Assembly: GCA_963971405.1 (NCBI GenBank)
Contig: OZ020492.1
Coordinates: 18,134,204-18,198,203 of the forward strand
DNA from: Psococerastis gibbosa
Taxonomy: Eukaryota; Arthropoda; Insecta; Psocodea; Psocidae
Reading direction: 5' to 3'
DNA: 64,000 nucleotides
Position numbers and translations under genes: made by a program. Positions 11,222 through 23,160 of the stretch are shown here, piece after piece (the first letter of the stretch is position 1; every line of letters begins with the position of its first letter). The notes under the pieces are model-generated. The model did not search any database and was not told the DNA's origin. It saw only the letters and a list, made by a program, of their open reading frames with translations.

Positions 11222-11564
11222 AACACAACAAAACCGATTAAAAAATAAAATTGATTAAATTACAAGGCGCTGACTACGAGAAACTAATAATGTAAAGATT
11301 GACCGAATTGCACTGACCAACCGCAGACCCTCTCCGTGTTTATAAAGGCCCGTAGAAAGATTTGGAAAGTGCTGGAAACTTCATTTCTTTACTAGAACAG
11401 GCTGGAGACTTCCATGTCCATAAGCTAAGCACAGGGGACTGTTCTAGAGGGGTCACGCGTGGTGGAGTGTCACTGTGCAGATACCTGTGTTGCCCCTTAT
11501 GAATGGGGGTTGTGTGTCCTTGCTTGACCCGTGCATTGTGTGCATACGGCACATACCTATTAGG

Positions 11565-11835
11565 TGACTGGTGACTTAGTGAGGCGATTGAAGAGTTTAA
11601 TCGGATACATTCATTAAATTGTTTATATGCGATTTAACCTTTTTTATACATTCGTTTGTTCAGTTCACATATTCAAAATTACTATAATAAACAGAAAATA
11701 ACAAAAACTTTTTAGAGTTTTAGAGTTTTTAGAGTTTTAGAAAACTTGCTATAACAACCCGAATTAGTAAAACACAAATAATCGTTAAGAAATTAACTTT
11801 GTCTAAGAAACCGTGTAAGAAAAACAGTATAAGTT
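11565..11835 (-). mobile_element. Penelope-like element end fragment
   Basis: The stretch 11745-11830 is the near-identical reverse complement of 32617-32700, just downstream of the Penelope-like reading frame at 30.9-32.5 kb. The neighbouring motif GGATACATTCATTAAATTG (from about 11600) also occurs upstream of that element at 30725, and again near 44806 and 52386. It is inferred to be UTR or terminal-repeat sequence of the same family. Confidence 0.6.
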
Positions 11836-11839
11836 AAAA

Positions 11840-12680
11840 TAAAACATTAGTTAATTAAAAAATAAATTCATAAAAAAAATTCTTCTTGAAAATACTCTTC
11901 TGTTGCAAAAAAAAAAGACTGACGACGCATTGGCAGCCCGCGCCTACACCCGCCTGCCTCCCCCGTAAAGCCAATTGCCCGGCTGGATTACAGCGGTCAC
12001 CGAACAAACCGGAATCCGGATTACGGGGACCCCACTAGAGCTTAAAAGTCCTGACAAAGTAGTCAGCAAACATGGAGTTATTTTGTTCCAACTGATTAAG
12101 GAGAAAGGCATCCGGAATGAAACTCATTACACCGCAGTAATGGGGGAAATCTGATTCCATGCTGTTTTTTCTGACCTCCTCTTTCAAGTTCACTTTTTTC
12201 ACAATTTTGTCTGTATTCATCTATATTTAACCATTATTTATAACCAGGTAAACCGCACACGGGCGTCGCCTGCGGCAGATGACCACGTTATGTTTTATTT
12301 TAATCAGGAAAATATACTGAAATATATAGTCATTATGAGTATAACAGCTCATGTGTGTATCGACGCTATAATAAGAGCAATAAAAATAAAAAATTGTACT
12401 ATTCTACTTTATTGTCTAATCCCAAAATACCGGGATTCACTGTCTGAAATCCCGGGATTTCCGGGGTCAAAAAACGGTCCTTCTTCTTACTTTCTTTTCC
12501 TTGTCCAGTATTCCCTGGACAAGGAGCATATATTACAAAACTTACAAAAATACAATAACATACAGAATAATACATCCCGCATCCCCAAGCTAGCGCTTAT
12601 TTGGGACAAAAGGCTCAGAATACAGTGCTGCTAAACAAGGCTTAATCATTTATTTTTGTTATTTATTTATAATGTTTATT
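11840..12680. other. Unannotated AT-rich DNA
   Basis: Several open frames of 60-115 codons exist, but none shows a family motif or splice logic. A 10-bp inverted CTTGTCCAG/CTGGACAAG pair near 12500-12522 is the only structure noted. Confidence 0.45.
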
Positions 12681-13546
12681 GCTTTCCAATTTATACATAG
12701 TATAAGGAAAGCTTTGTGATGGTCCAATTTTTCGATTCCGAGATTTCAACGGATTTACACGTATTCAGGTCCCAGGAACCCAAGAAAGTGATTTTTACGA
12801 AATATCTGTCTGTCTGTCTGTCTGTCAGTCTGTCTGTCTGTGCATCGATTTCCGGGCAAATTACTCGGTCGATTTTGATGAAATTTAACATGTTGGTTTA
12901 CAACAATCATACCTCGGGACAATTTTTTTAATTTTTGGCCAATTCAATTTGGGGGGGGGGGGTTTATTCTCAAAAAAACTCCAAAACAAACTTCTAAAAA
13001 AATAATTTCTCAAAAATCCAACTATTTCTTTTAAATTCTCATATATTGTAGTCGTTATTAATGTTGACGAAATGCTGGAGGCCGCTTGCCCCTTGATAGT
13101 TTGCTTCTGGGGGTAAAAAAATAAAAATAACTAAATTTTAATGAAAAATGACTAAAAAATAATTTTTCTGCGAAACCTTTCTATCGATGATTTCTACCTT
13201 CAGGCATGTTTTAGGTGTTAAATTGAGTAACGAAACCGGATAGGTTGCTTTCTCAACAAATATTTGGTTTTGCACAAAAAATTATTTTTTTGAAAAAATG
13301 ATAGAAAATTCGCGCTCAAATGCATTGCGTGCTCGGCCATTATTGCTGTGTGGTAATTAATGTGTTTGTCTAATCTATCTAGAATTTATCTCACTTCCAG
13401 TGACGTCAGGTGGACAACCCCCCCCCCCCCCCCGAGATATTGGAAATTTAACCACTGGAAAATTATTTGGTATGAAATTACTCATTTTCTCTATCTACTA
13501 ATGTTAATAAATTGGAAAGCAAATTCGAGTAAACTCGGACCGGTTC
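12681..13546 (+). mobile_element. Repeat E, full-length copy
   Basis: The 866-bp copy starts GCTTTCCAATTTATACATAG and ends GGACCGGTTC. It has the GTCT/GTCA tract near 12807-12841, the CRE TGACGTCA at 13401-13408 and a C-run at 13419-13433. It is almost collinear with the 8770-9627 copy. Confidence 0.85.
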
Positions 13547-13733
13547 TTTTATTTTATTTTTATTTTTTATTTATTTCTACTTGTTATTTTAATGTTAATA
13601 GTCAGTTTTTATTATTATTACCTCCCATTGACCAACCATCTTTTTATACACGCTTTTTACTCACCCATTTGTTTAAATTTTTTCATTTGCGGAGGAAGTT
13701 AATTTAATATCTTTGGTACAAGTACTTTGTTAA

Positions 13734-14086
13734 GGGCCGACCGAATTTCTCATGAAATATGGAACGCAGAACAATGAAAAAATGCTGAGTCGCAAGAAGA
13801 ATTTTTTCTCCTAATTTTGATGTATAGTATGTGGCCTTAACTAACCCCAATTCGCCACAGTTGATGAACTCCTTCAGCTTGAACTCCTGAGTGACCGTTA
13901 TTTTTTGCGTATCAAGTTCACTAACTATAGCCGATCGGTATTAATGATTGCAACATACTATATATCAAAATTAGGAGAAAAAATTCTTCTTGCGACTCAG
14001 CATTTTTTCATTGTTCTACGCTCGATAATTCATGAGAAATTGAAGTTTGCTCAGAAATGGAATATTGGCGACTCCGCGGTTTGCCC
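13734..14086. mobile_element. Foldback element between TTAA sites (piggyBac-type candidate)
   Basis: Long inverted arms at about 13745-13835 and 13953-14040 share ATTTCTCATGAA...GAACAATGAAAAAATGCTG with few mismatches. The outermost bases GGGC/GCCC abut TTAA on both sides (13730-13733 and 14087-14090). TTAA duplication is the mark of piggyBac elements, so this may be a piggyBac-mobilised MITE. TTAA is common in AT-rich DNA, so the superfamily is uncertain. Confidence 0.6.
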
Positions 14087-14094
14087 TTAATCTC

Positions 14095-14783
14095 TCTCCA
14101 TATTTGTTATATGTTATCTAAAACTTAAGCTTTTTTGGGTTTCTTGTATTATACTTCCCTTTATCATCTATTTGGTATTATTTTTTAAAATAGTTATCTC
14201 TTATTAATTTATACTTGAATAGTTTCGTTATTGGCAGAATGTTAGCATTGAATTTTTCTTCGTATTGTTTGTATTTCTTGTTGATTTTATTTGATAACAT
14301 GTTTTTTATTATACGCTTTTGTGTCATTTCTAGTTTGTAGGTGTATGTATTTCTATCTTTGAAGTATACTGTTATACCGTAGCTTATTATGGAATTATGG
14401 ATTCAACCAGGGCTTGGTACGCTAATTTAATTGTTTTAAGAGGTACTCCATAATTTAATCGTGCCAAAGCCGCACTCCCTGAGTGTAGTCGTTTGCATAG
14501 TCTTTCTATGGGGTTTTCCCACGTCACTCTACTGTCAATTTGCAGACCAAGGTACTTATGCTCTTCTACTACTTCAATTTTGTCTTCGAATTTACAATTT
14601 TCTGTTTTTATTCTGTGCAGGCAATCGTGTGTATGGAATAAATATTTGTTTTTTATTTGTGAAGGTCCCCTGTTTCGTATGTGCATGATTTTTTTTTTTT
14701 GCTATTTATAGTTAGTCCCAGATCGTGTGAAAGTGTCTGTAATTTTCTTATGGCGAGATTCATGTGTATACTCGCCTCATTGA
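14095..14783 (-). pseudogene. LINE fragment, thumb and C-terminal region
   Basis: The minus-strand translation reads AIRKLQTLSHDLGLTIN, then KYLGLQIDSRVTWENPIERL and YGVPLKTIKLAYQALVESII. After a frameshift it continues YGITVYFKDRNTYTYKLEM. This is the post-palm region of Jockey/R1-type LINE reverse transcriptases. The palm with FADD is absent. At least one frameshift separates the parts. A SINE-A copy abuts it at 14784. Confidence 0.75.
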
Positions 14784-15002
14784 ATAAATAAATAAATAAA
14801 TAAGGATTTTTTTTGTTCTGTTACTTAGCCAACCCAGCAGAGTTAGGGCTATAAAGCCCTCTCTTACACTCAACTAGGAAAGCCCGGGACCGCCTGCTTT
14901 ACATGCCCTCCGAAGCATGGCAAGAAAATGTAGGAAGTGTAGGACTCGAACCAACAACCTTTCGGTGAAAGTCAGAGTCCGTACCACTACTCTACATGTC
15001 CT
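14784..15002 (-). mobile_element. SINE-A copy, nearly complete
   Basis: Minus-strand B box GGTTCGAGTCC (14942-14952 on the plus strand), A-box-like TAGAGTAGTGG, the conserved body and a (AAAT)n-type tail next to the LINE fragment. Confidence 0.88.
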
Positions 15003-15950
15003 GGTTGACATCTTTGTTTGCTATTACTAGCGCCATATCATAATAATCATAGTAATAATAACAATAATAATCGTCTTTAATGAAAAAAAAACCACAACAA
15101 TGTTCGCAGCGAATATTATAGGGCAAAGACCCTCTCTTACAACTGACTGCTTAAAATAGAATGACTATAAACTGTAAAAAAATAATCTCATTCACACCGC
15201 ATTCCAGTTCACTCACTCACTCACACTCACAGTTTCACGACTCTCCCTCACTCACTCACTAGGTATTGATCGATGCCTGAAGGTCAAAAAGGTATTTTGA
15301 GTAGTTTTTCTTGAAAACGTATATAGAAGCGGAGTGACGTAATTCAGTGGGCATTGAGTTTCATAATGAGGAGGATGAAATAAGAAAAGAGGAATGAAAA
15401 ATATGAGAACGGGAGAGATGAATTAAAAGAAGGCGATCACCACGGGTCAGGTATGGATGGGAAGGTAAGGCAGTGCAAACGGAGAATAGGTAGGGGGGGG
15501 GGGAATAGGTAAGAAGTATTTTGAAGGTTAAAGAAGCTTTGTGGTGTCTACCTGTACACCTTCCCTCAAGCTTAAGCCAAGATACAGAGTTGTTGAAGCT
15601 TCTGAAACCCTGATTCCCGGTCAGATTGCAACCCTGAGTTAAGAACGAGCCTAATACAATGTCATCTCCCCTACTCTGTAGGTCTTGGACAATGTTTCAC
15701 TAATAACGGTTTCATCCCCTTCCGTTACAAAAATAAGACACTTTAAAAAATATATATTGATAAGAAAATATATTTACAAGGTTTAATCGTCGATCATGTA
15801 CTCTAAGATTACTTGATTGCTATCTCCCCCCATTAGAATGTCTAAATGCTTTAATTTTTTTCCCAACGAGTACTTCCTAAGCTGCATCATAGAATGAACC
15901 CTAGAAGGCGTCTATCGACCTGGGCGCCCGAGAAAAAATATCTGAAGCAA
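15003..15950. other. Unannotated DNA with CTCA/CACT repeats
   Basis: A (CTCA)n-like microsatellite lies at 15210-15262. No coding region could be supported. Confidence 0.45.
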
Positions 15951-15951
15951 G

Positions 15952-16215
15952 TGATGGAGGATGTACATTGTATTGTATTGTAATTTTTTAAAGGACTTTT
16001 TATATACCCAGGCCTACTTATACGTGGCCAATAGTTCCCTTGTCCAATTCCAACGACCCGATGGATTTCGGACATTATTTGTATTGTTTCCGAATGAATT
16101 GGCAAACTGGTATACGTTCTCGATGCCAACCTACACCGGCTACAAGCGATAGTGGGCTAGCTGAGACAAGCTTAACATTAACGCATTGAAACAGGCGAAA
16201 GCATGACTTAGTAGA
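15952..16215 (+). mobile_element. Repeat X, longest uninterrupted copy
   Basis: It shares AAGGACTTTTTAT...CCAGGCCTACTTATA, then CAACGACCC.ATGGATTTCGG and ACATTATTTG with 41950-42120, and in reverse with 47632-49032. The right part (GATGCCAACCTACACCGG...CGAAAGCATGACTTAG) also matches 47636-47725. No polymerase III box or protein is evident. It is useful as the empty-site reference for the 47726-48910 insertion. Confidence 0.7.
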
Positions 16216-16826
16216 TAATATATATAAAAATATATATAATACATACATGGAGCTGAAAAGGGCGTGACAGAATCGAGGGCAGTGGAGGCATCGATGCTAC
16301 GTGTTACTGCCAACCAGCCAGACGGCTGTAACTTGAAGAGGGCGAAGGTTTATTTGATCGAAAAACATCGAGTGAGGCTGAAACATTTTCATTGCGTGCT
16401 CGGATTCGGGATGCGTAAGGGAAAGGGAAAACGCCGAAAATCAGCATTCAGTGCCCATGATTACCTTGCATTATATAAGCTAAATATAGTAGCGGGTTGC
16501 TGCCTCGGGCACCCTACCTTAGTATAAGGGCCCCAGTCAGTTCATATTTGACTCCTCCAGATTCACAAGCTTGTGATTCCCAGTGTTTTATTTCGCATTG
16601 ATTGCATACGTCGTGTTGATTAAGTTTAGTGTTTTTGTTATTATTGTATGTAGATTTTGTTGTTCTGTGTGCACCTTTTGGTGGGTGATTGTGTTGTTAT
16701 AGTGCGCTGCGCTGGATCCCTAGGGTAATTGCAAGACCTGAATTTCCAGCTAAGTCCCCTACCTATTCGAGTGTACGCATTTATCACGACAACTTACAAT
16801 ACCACATAAGAGTGGTAAAAAAAGGT
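16216..16826. other. Unannotated DNA
   Basis: A basic 87-codon plus-strand frame at 16264-16527 has no family motif and was not called. Confidence 0.4.
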
Positions 16827-17177
16827 GGGAAATTGGCAGCCCTAAATTTAATACTTTTTATTTTTTAATTAATTAACTGAGCAAGCTATTAAAAATTTGG
16901 CTCATCTAAGTTGTAGAAGACTACTTCATGCATGCATCATATAATAAGGTATTTTTAATTTTAGAAATTGTAGATGTTTCATAAACACGATAATAATTTA
17001 TAAACAATCACTTTTAAATCGCGTTTATGAAAAAAACTACAATTTCAAAAATTAAAAATACCTTATTATATGATGCATGAAGTAGTTTCCTATACAACTT
17101 AGAGCCAAATTTTTAATAACTTGCTCAGTTAATTAAATAAAAAATAAAAAGTAATAAATTTCGGGCTGCCAATTTCC
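16827..17177. mobile_element. Long-arm foldback element
   Basis: Inverted arms of about 150 bp (16827 onward and up to 17177) begin GGGAAATTGGCAGCCC and include ACTACTTCATGCATG...ATCATATAATAAGG, closed by a ~40-bp AT-rich centre. No clear target duplication was found, so the superfamily is unknown. Confidence 0.7.
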
Positions 17178-17262
17178 TACGGGCTGTACACTCATAATAC
17201 CGTGCATTCGATAACAGGTTTACCTTATGTTATGCACCCCTGAAGAGTAAGAAGAGCACGGT

Positions 17263-17450
17263 ATGTGTATGTTGCAGCATTATACTGGCATTAAACTAAC
17301 TTATAGGTTGAAGGGGCAACCTCCTCGTTTTAAAAGAAATTATATAGGATCTAGAAAAATGGACGGGATTCAAACCCATGATCTATTGCGTAAAGTCCTG
17401 ATTTTTCTAGATTCTCTAATTTCGGTTAAGATTAAGTTGAGGTATGCTAT
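17263..17450. mobile_element. SINE-B copy with hairpin arms
   Basis: GGATCTAGAAAAAT and ATTTTTCTAGATTCTC flank a tRNA-like piece GGGATTCAAACCCATGATC. The same block AACCTCCTCGTT recurs upstream of the copy at 36.1 kb. Confidence 0.55.
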
Positions 17451-17744
17451 TGACTCGTTCCCGTATTATACAGTTTAGCTAATACGTGTGTTAAGTCTCA
17501 GCTTGCCCATTGACACTTGTAGTCGGTGTGGGCTCACAAGTCATATCGAGGAGTGAGCCAGTTGGCCTCGAGCTCGAGATAGAAATTCATTGGGAAGTAA
17601 TACCCATATTGTCCGAACCCCGAAAAGGTCGTTAAAAGAAAATATAAGAGTCGTAGAAAACGCTACAGTAAATGCGCAAAACACAAGTGTACTCCAAGTT
17701 CATGAGTAGTATAGAAAGGGGGTTTCTGGCACAAATCCCAGCTA

Positions 17745-18034
17745 TCCCATCTATCCCACCCCGTCGTGCTACCCCCCGCGGGTGGTCTATCTATTTTTGT
17801 GTGTTATCCCTCGTGGGTGGTCTGAGGTTCTGGCACAAATCCCACCCCCCCCCCCCCGTCGAGCTACCCCATCTACCCCACCCCCCCCCGTCATGCTACC
17901 CCTCGTGGGTGGTCTGAGGTTCTGGCGCTTATCCCCCCCCGTCGAGACCCGTGGGTGGTCTTTCTATGGCACCATGATCGTTTGATCGTTTTTTTTTTTT
18001 TTTTATAATTACTAATTTGTGAGATAGAGTTATA

Positions 18035-18068
<34 letters not shown>

Positions 18069-18285
18069 TTTTTATGGTGTTAATTGAATTAAAACGGGAC
18101 TTACCCCACCCCCCGTCGAGCTATCCCATCTACCCATCATGCTACCCCTCGTGGGTGGTCTGAGGTGCTGGGACTTATCCCACCCCCCCCGTCGAGCTAT
18201 CCCATCTACCCCTCGTGGGTGGTCTGAGGTGCTGGGACTTACCCCACCCCCGTCGAGACCCGTGGGTGGTCTTTCTATGGCACTA
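17745..18285. repeat. GC-rich minisatellite, left arm
   Basis: Repeats of ~60-90 bp built on GTGGGTGGTCTGAGGT, a tggcacaaatccca or gggacttatccca variant, C-runs and GTCGAGCTA. They fall in two blocks separated by a poly-T/TA stretch (17988-18075). Mirrored at about 29920-30450. Confidence 0.8.
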
Positions 18286-18310
18286 TGATTGTTTTTTTTT
18301 ATAACCCAGG

Positions 18311-19034
18311 TAAACATAAGCTAAATATAGACACCCATAGTATTTAAAGACCGTAAAATAAATTAATATAAGTTTTTTTCTTAATTATTTATTATCAGAT
18401 AAATTTACATCGGTGAACACGATTGTGCTAATTAATAATGTTAAGTACACTACATTAAGTAAACATAAGCTAAATATAGACACCCATAGTATTTGAAGAC
18501 CGTTAAATAAATTAATATAAGTTTTTTTCTTATTAATTTTTATCAGCAATATTTACATCGATGAACACGCTTGAGCTAATGCATAATGTTTAGTACACTA
18601 CATTGAGTAAACATAAGCTAAATATAGACACCAATAGTATTTAAAGACCGTAAAATAAATTAATATAAGTTTTTTCTTAATTATTTATTATCAGCTAAAT
18701 TTACATCGATGACCACGCTTGAGCTAATGCATAATGTTAAGTACACTACATTGAGTAAAGATAAGCTAAATATAGACACCCATAGTATTTAAAAACCTTA
18801 AAATAAGTTAATATAAGTTTTTTTCTTATTATTTTTTTTTTTTTTTATCAGCTACATTTACATCGATGAACACGCTTGAGCTAATGCATAATGTTTAGTA
18901 CACTACATTGAGTAAAGATAAGCTAAATATAGAAACCCATAGTATTTAAAAACCTTAAAATAAATTAATATAAGTTTTTTCTTATTAATTTTTTATCAGC
19001 TACATTTACATCGACGAACACGCTTGAGCTAATG
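18311..19034 (+). repeat. Five ~149-bp tandem units, left arm
   Basis: Units start near 18311, 18460, 18608, 18757 and 18913 with TAAACATAAGCTAAATATAG (or TAAAGATAAGC). Each contains AGTATTTAAA..CC, a TTTTTTCTTA stretch and TTTACATCGATGAACACG. Spacing is 148-156 bp. Their position just inside the outer minisatellite fits subterminal repeats of the element. Confidence 0.88.
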
Positions 19035-19154
19035 GGAGACAGGGATAGATAGACCAGTGAGGGTGAGCGCCATTGAATAATGCACATATTAATTACCTAA
19101 TTTGAAACAGTGGACTACCCACGAATGATAGACGGTAAGGGTGGGACTCGGTGT

Positions 19155-19620
19155 TGCACTCAGTATCTTAAAAGAAATGTATTAATCCCACAATAGGTGC
19201 TCAATATACCCACCAGCCATGTTTATAAAAATGAATTTTCAATAATCCCAACTAAGTCTCAGTTTCTCACAATGGGTGTGCAATATACCAGGCAGTCGTG
19301 TTTTCTATGTTAGATTTAGTTACATTGGGCTAGGACAGGTTAAGTTATAATATTAGGCTAGGTTAAATTTTTATATCAAGTTAGGGTAGGTTACATTGGA
19401 TTAGGATAGGCCAGATTAGGTTACATTGGGTTAGGTTAGCTGTTTACCTAGATTAAATTCATCATTTTTTTTAACAAAAATATTTTTATATCAAATAAAT
19501 ATGATGTTAAGTTAGGTTACATTGAATTAGGATAGGTTAGATTAGGTTACATTGGGTAAGGATAGGTTGAGTTAGCCACAAACAAGCTATTAATAAATCT
19601 ACCCCTCGCTGACAGTCCAT
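19155..19620 (+). repeat. TTAGG-like block, outer copy, left arm
   Basis: A unique lead-in (AAAGAAATGTATTAATCCCA..., GGCAGTCGTGTTTTC) is followed by imperfect repeats of TTAGGTTACATTGGATTAGG and AGGATAGGTTAG. The motif resembles the insect telomeric repeat TTAGG but is degenerate and interstitial. The same block recurs in direct orientation at 23577-23875 and inverted at 24076-24625 and 28600-29050. Confidence 0.8.
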
Positions 19621-20539
19621 TGTAAGCTAAAGTGATTTTTGTTTTCGTAAATCTATCCAACACTTAGGTTGAAGCATGGTCATTATCGCATTATAGATAT
19701 GTCTTAGGTTTAAAAGTTTGTTTTAAGTGATTGTATGTAAAGACATTGTTTATGAGGGAAGATTTTACTGATCATAATAATAATTGCACAATTATGAGCG
19801 GAGGAGCACTATCTAACGAGGGGAACTTTGTATGCAAACATCTATAGCTCTAGATGGTGTTGTAAAATAATACAATTATAAAAACATAACCATACGTCAT
19901 GATCCCGTTGTATATTTACATAATATGGAAGGTGAGGTTGATTCAATTACAACTGAAAACATAAAACTTTTTAAAGTGATTAAATGGTATAAAGGACAAG
20001 TCCCGTGCTGGGCAATTAATAAATCTATCCAACGCACAGGTTTAAGGGAAGTATTGATTTAGTAAACAGATAACCGTGTGCAGATTCAAACCTGTTGAGA
20101 ATCACCAGGTGCACTCAGTACACCCATCACACCAGGGGGTCCATTGTAAGCTAAGTGAATTTTGTTTTTACATCAGTTGCACCCGGCAATGATAAAAACT
20201 ATACTGAAGCATGGTTTCTTGCTAAAAACGAACAACTTCTCCTCACTGATGACTCCACAATAAAATATCAACAAATAAACAAACAACATTTACAATATTA
20301 AAAATGGTAGGGGGGGGGGCCTTTAAAAGCAAAAGTGAACATTACAATTGCAAATACAAGTAAAGAAAAAATGTACGAATTAAGTAAAAAAATTTTTTTT
20401 TAAACGTTAATAGAAAAACAATTGTGCAGGCAGATAACTGAAGTAATGTAGGCTAATAATAAAATATTGGTTGACAATCGACACTGAGAGAACATCCACT
20501 TTACAGTATGTATCCCAATTTTCATTAAGTCTAGTTGCT

Positions 20540-21750
20540 AAGTAGGGACGTGATGTTATTGGGGTTGGAAGAAATTAGGTATTTTATGTGTCTTGAAACT
20601 TGTTATGCTGACGGAGTCCTTTATGTTGTCCGGTAGGGAATTGTACAATGGAATAGACTTATACATAATATGCGAATGCATAAAGTGTTCCGTATTCGGT
20701 TTCAAAGTTTTTAGGTTGCGTCCGGTACCAAGTCTGGTATTAATGTTATGATGGACGAAATCACCTTGCCCAAGAATGGTTTTTGCCCTTTTTAAATCGA
20801 AAAAGTAGAAGTTGTTTTGCACATAGCAATGGCAATGGGAGGGCATTGAATTCCTGAAAAAGAAGATTTGAAGGGTAGCGGCGAGGCTTCCCTATAGCTA
20901 CCCTGATGGCTATTCTTACATCAGTTTCTAGGGAGCATATATGGGAAGAGTGAGCACCACCCCAGGCTAATATACTATATTGGAAAATTGATTGGACTAA
21001 AGCATGATAAACTTACCTTACAGAGTGTCAACGTTAAGTGTACACCTTAGCATCCTTAATTTGTTATAGGTTCTTCTAATTCGTTTTGATGTTAGGAGGA
21101 TTTGTTCATACCACTTGAGATGATTATCAATGGTAACGCCTAAATATTTAATAGTATTTGCTTTTGCGATTATCTGACATGTGCATGGATTAAGGTTGCA
21201 ATTATTATGGAGTATTAAACTGAGATAGAATAGAATAGAAGAATAGAATAATGTATTTCGTTCCTTCAATAATACATATACATGCACACCAATATAATGA
21301 GGTAGGGGTGGCCCAAAGGATTTCTCCCGTGCTGGGGACCCCTTAATACTATAATAACTAAGCTAAAACTTTATCGATAATAATTAATTTTATATAGACT
21401 CTAAGTAACATCACTAAGTAAGGAAATAAGTAAGATCATATACTAAGATGGTTTATCACTCTGTTGAATCCGGGGTTGTTATGCTAACGCACTATTGCTG
21501 GAAGATTTCTTAGTTGATTTTGGGACAGATGAAAGCTAATTTTACTAATGAATTTTTTTTTTTTTGATGTAGATTTTTTTTTTATGAACTCAGGAAGGCT
21601 GTTATATAATGGAACTGATAGGTAAATGTGAGAATGTGTGAAAAGGGTAGTGTTATGATTGGGGATCTGAAGATTGCGACCAACACCAAGTCCAGTATAG
21701 CTAAAACTATGGAAGAATATATAGCCTTCAGTATTGGAGAGTTATGCTTT
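20540..21750 (-). pseudogene. LINE fragments inserted in the left arm
   Basis: The minus strand reads IKYLGVTIDNHLKWYEQIL and NKLRMLR (thumb region), then near 20556-20846 SIPLYNSLPDNIKDSVSITS before the stop, the C-terminal end of a Jockey/CR1-type LINE. A second, related 3' fragment (VPLYNSLPEFIK) lies at about 21560-21740, so two LINE pieces are stacked. Identical copies occur inverted in the right arm, so these insertions predate the inverted duplication. Confidence 0.75.
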
Positions 21751-21768
21751 TAAGACACTTACCAATTT

Positions 21769-23160
21769 ATGGCCTCCTCATTAGATTCAGTAGTTAAAAA
21801 TCTTGTTGATGCGGATAAAAATAAATTTAAAATTATGAAAACATGTTTTGTGGATGAAAAATTAGACTTGATGTTGAGGAAGGGTGTCTTCCCCTATGAA
21901 TATATAACGCACGAGTCACAATTTAATGAGGAACACTTACCTACAATCATTGCATTTTTAGTCAATTAACTCAAGAGTGGATTTCACAAGAAAAATATGA
22001 ACATGCTCAAAAGGTGTGGAATGCTTTTGATATAAAGAATTTAGAAGAATACCAAGACTTGAATGTATTAAACAACACCCTTCTCTTTTGCGATGTTTTT
22101 GAAGCCTTTAGAGCCTAATGTTTTGAAAACGATAACCTCGAAATTTGTCACATGTACACTGCACCAGGGCTAGCTCTTCAGAGCTGTCTGAAAATATTAG
22201 TGGGTTTCGCTGGATGGAGGAGGAAGAAATCAAAAAATTTTAATGTAATGCTCGCACCTAATGAGGACGATGGTGGGTTCATATTACATGTGGACTTGGA
22301 ATATCCACAAAAATTACATGATTTACATAATGAATACCCACTAGCAGCTGAACATTGTGTTGTAACTTCAGACATGATTTCTCCATATTGCAAGGAATTT
22401 CTCGCTGAAAATAATATATCTTTAACATCCACCATCTCAATGCTTATTCCCAACTTAAACGATAAACACAACTATATAATACATTATCGAAATTTGAAGC
22501 AATGTTTAGAATTGGCATTAAAATTAAAAATGTATACATAAAATTTTAGCTTTTAAGCAAAGCGCTTGGATGCGACCCTTTATCGATTTTAATTAGCTTG
22601 TAATGATTTCGAGAACAAAAGTATGGTGATAAATGATGAAATTCGCATACCAATCCATCAACAAGATATACTTATTACTCTACCATGTGAAAGCCGACTG
22701 CATATTGAAGGTGTGTTGGAAAAAGGTGTGACAACAATTGCTTATCAAGGTGAAGACTGGCTTAGCGCTAATGCTATGGCACACTTATTCTCCGAAATAT
22801 GCTATGAACTCAATGGAGTAACTGTTGATCATGTGCGAAACCCTGTGCGAATGATTTCTTCAAGTGAAAAACCACGGTTTGCTATTATTGGCTTCCAAGC
22901 AGCACGAGCAGATGATATTTGAAAGACGCTACTGCCTTCGATCAATGTGCTGTACGACAAATGCAACTATTCCTCGGCTCAGAATGCTATCCATACCATC
23001 CGCTACAGGCGAACTTCAACAAAAAGGTTGTTGCTGTATTGTATGAACATTTTCTCAATTTCCGGAAACAATACTACATGCAGGATGAAGCATCCCCGAA
23101 CGTTTCCCGGGTCATTATCGCATTATAGATATGTCTTAGGTTTAAAAGTTTGTTTTAAGT
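21769..23160 (+). pseudogene. Polinton gene remnants, left arm (polymerase B, capsid)
   Basis: Fossil coding remnants. The part at about 21.77-22.54 kb resembles protein-primed DNA polymerase B of Polintons and relatives (HDLHNEYPLA, ISPYCKEFL, IIHYRNL). The part at about 22.62-23.13 kb resembles the double-jelly-roll major capsid protein (CYELNGVTVDHVRN). They are heavily decayed, with several breaks, and are separated by far less DNA than in an intact element, so a large deletion is likely. The family call is from remembered motifs. Confidence 0.7.

Noticed and set aside
12691-12931. Open frames on both strands rich in CLSV or TDRQ repeats, also seen at 8.9, 49.7, 52.0 and 60.9 kb
   Set aside because: They come from the tetranucleotide (GACA/GTCT) tract of repeat E; both strands stay open because of the simple repeat, so they are not evidence of a gene.
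16264-16527. Basic 87-codon frame as a small gene
   Set aside because: No motif, no neighbours of its kind, and its composition is explained by a purine-rich stretch.
17672-17985. Proline-rich open frames in the minisatellite
   Set aside because: They are produced by C-runs and repeats with no conserved length; the mirror region at 30.2-30.4 kb shows the same artefact.
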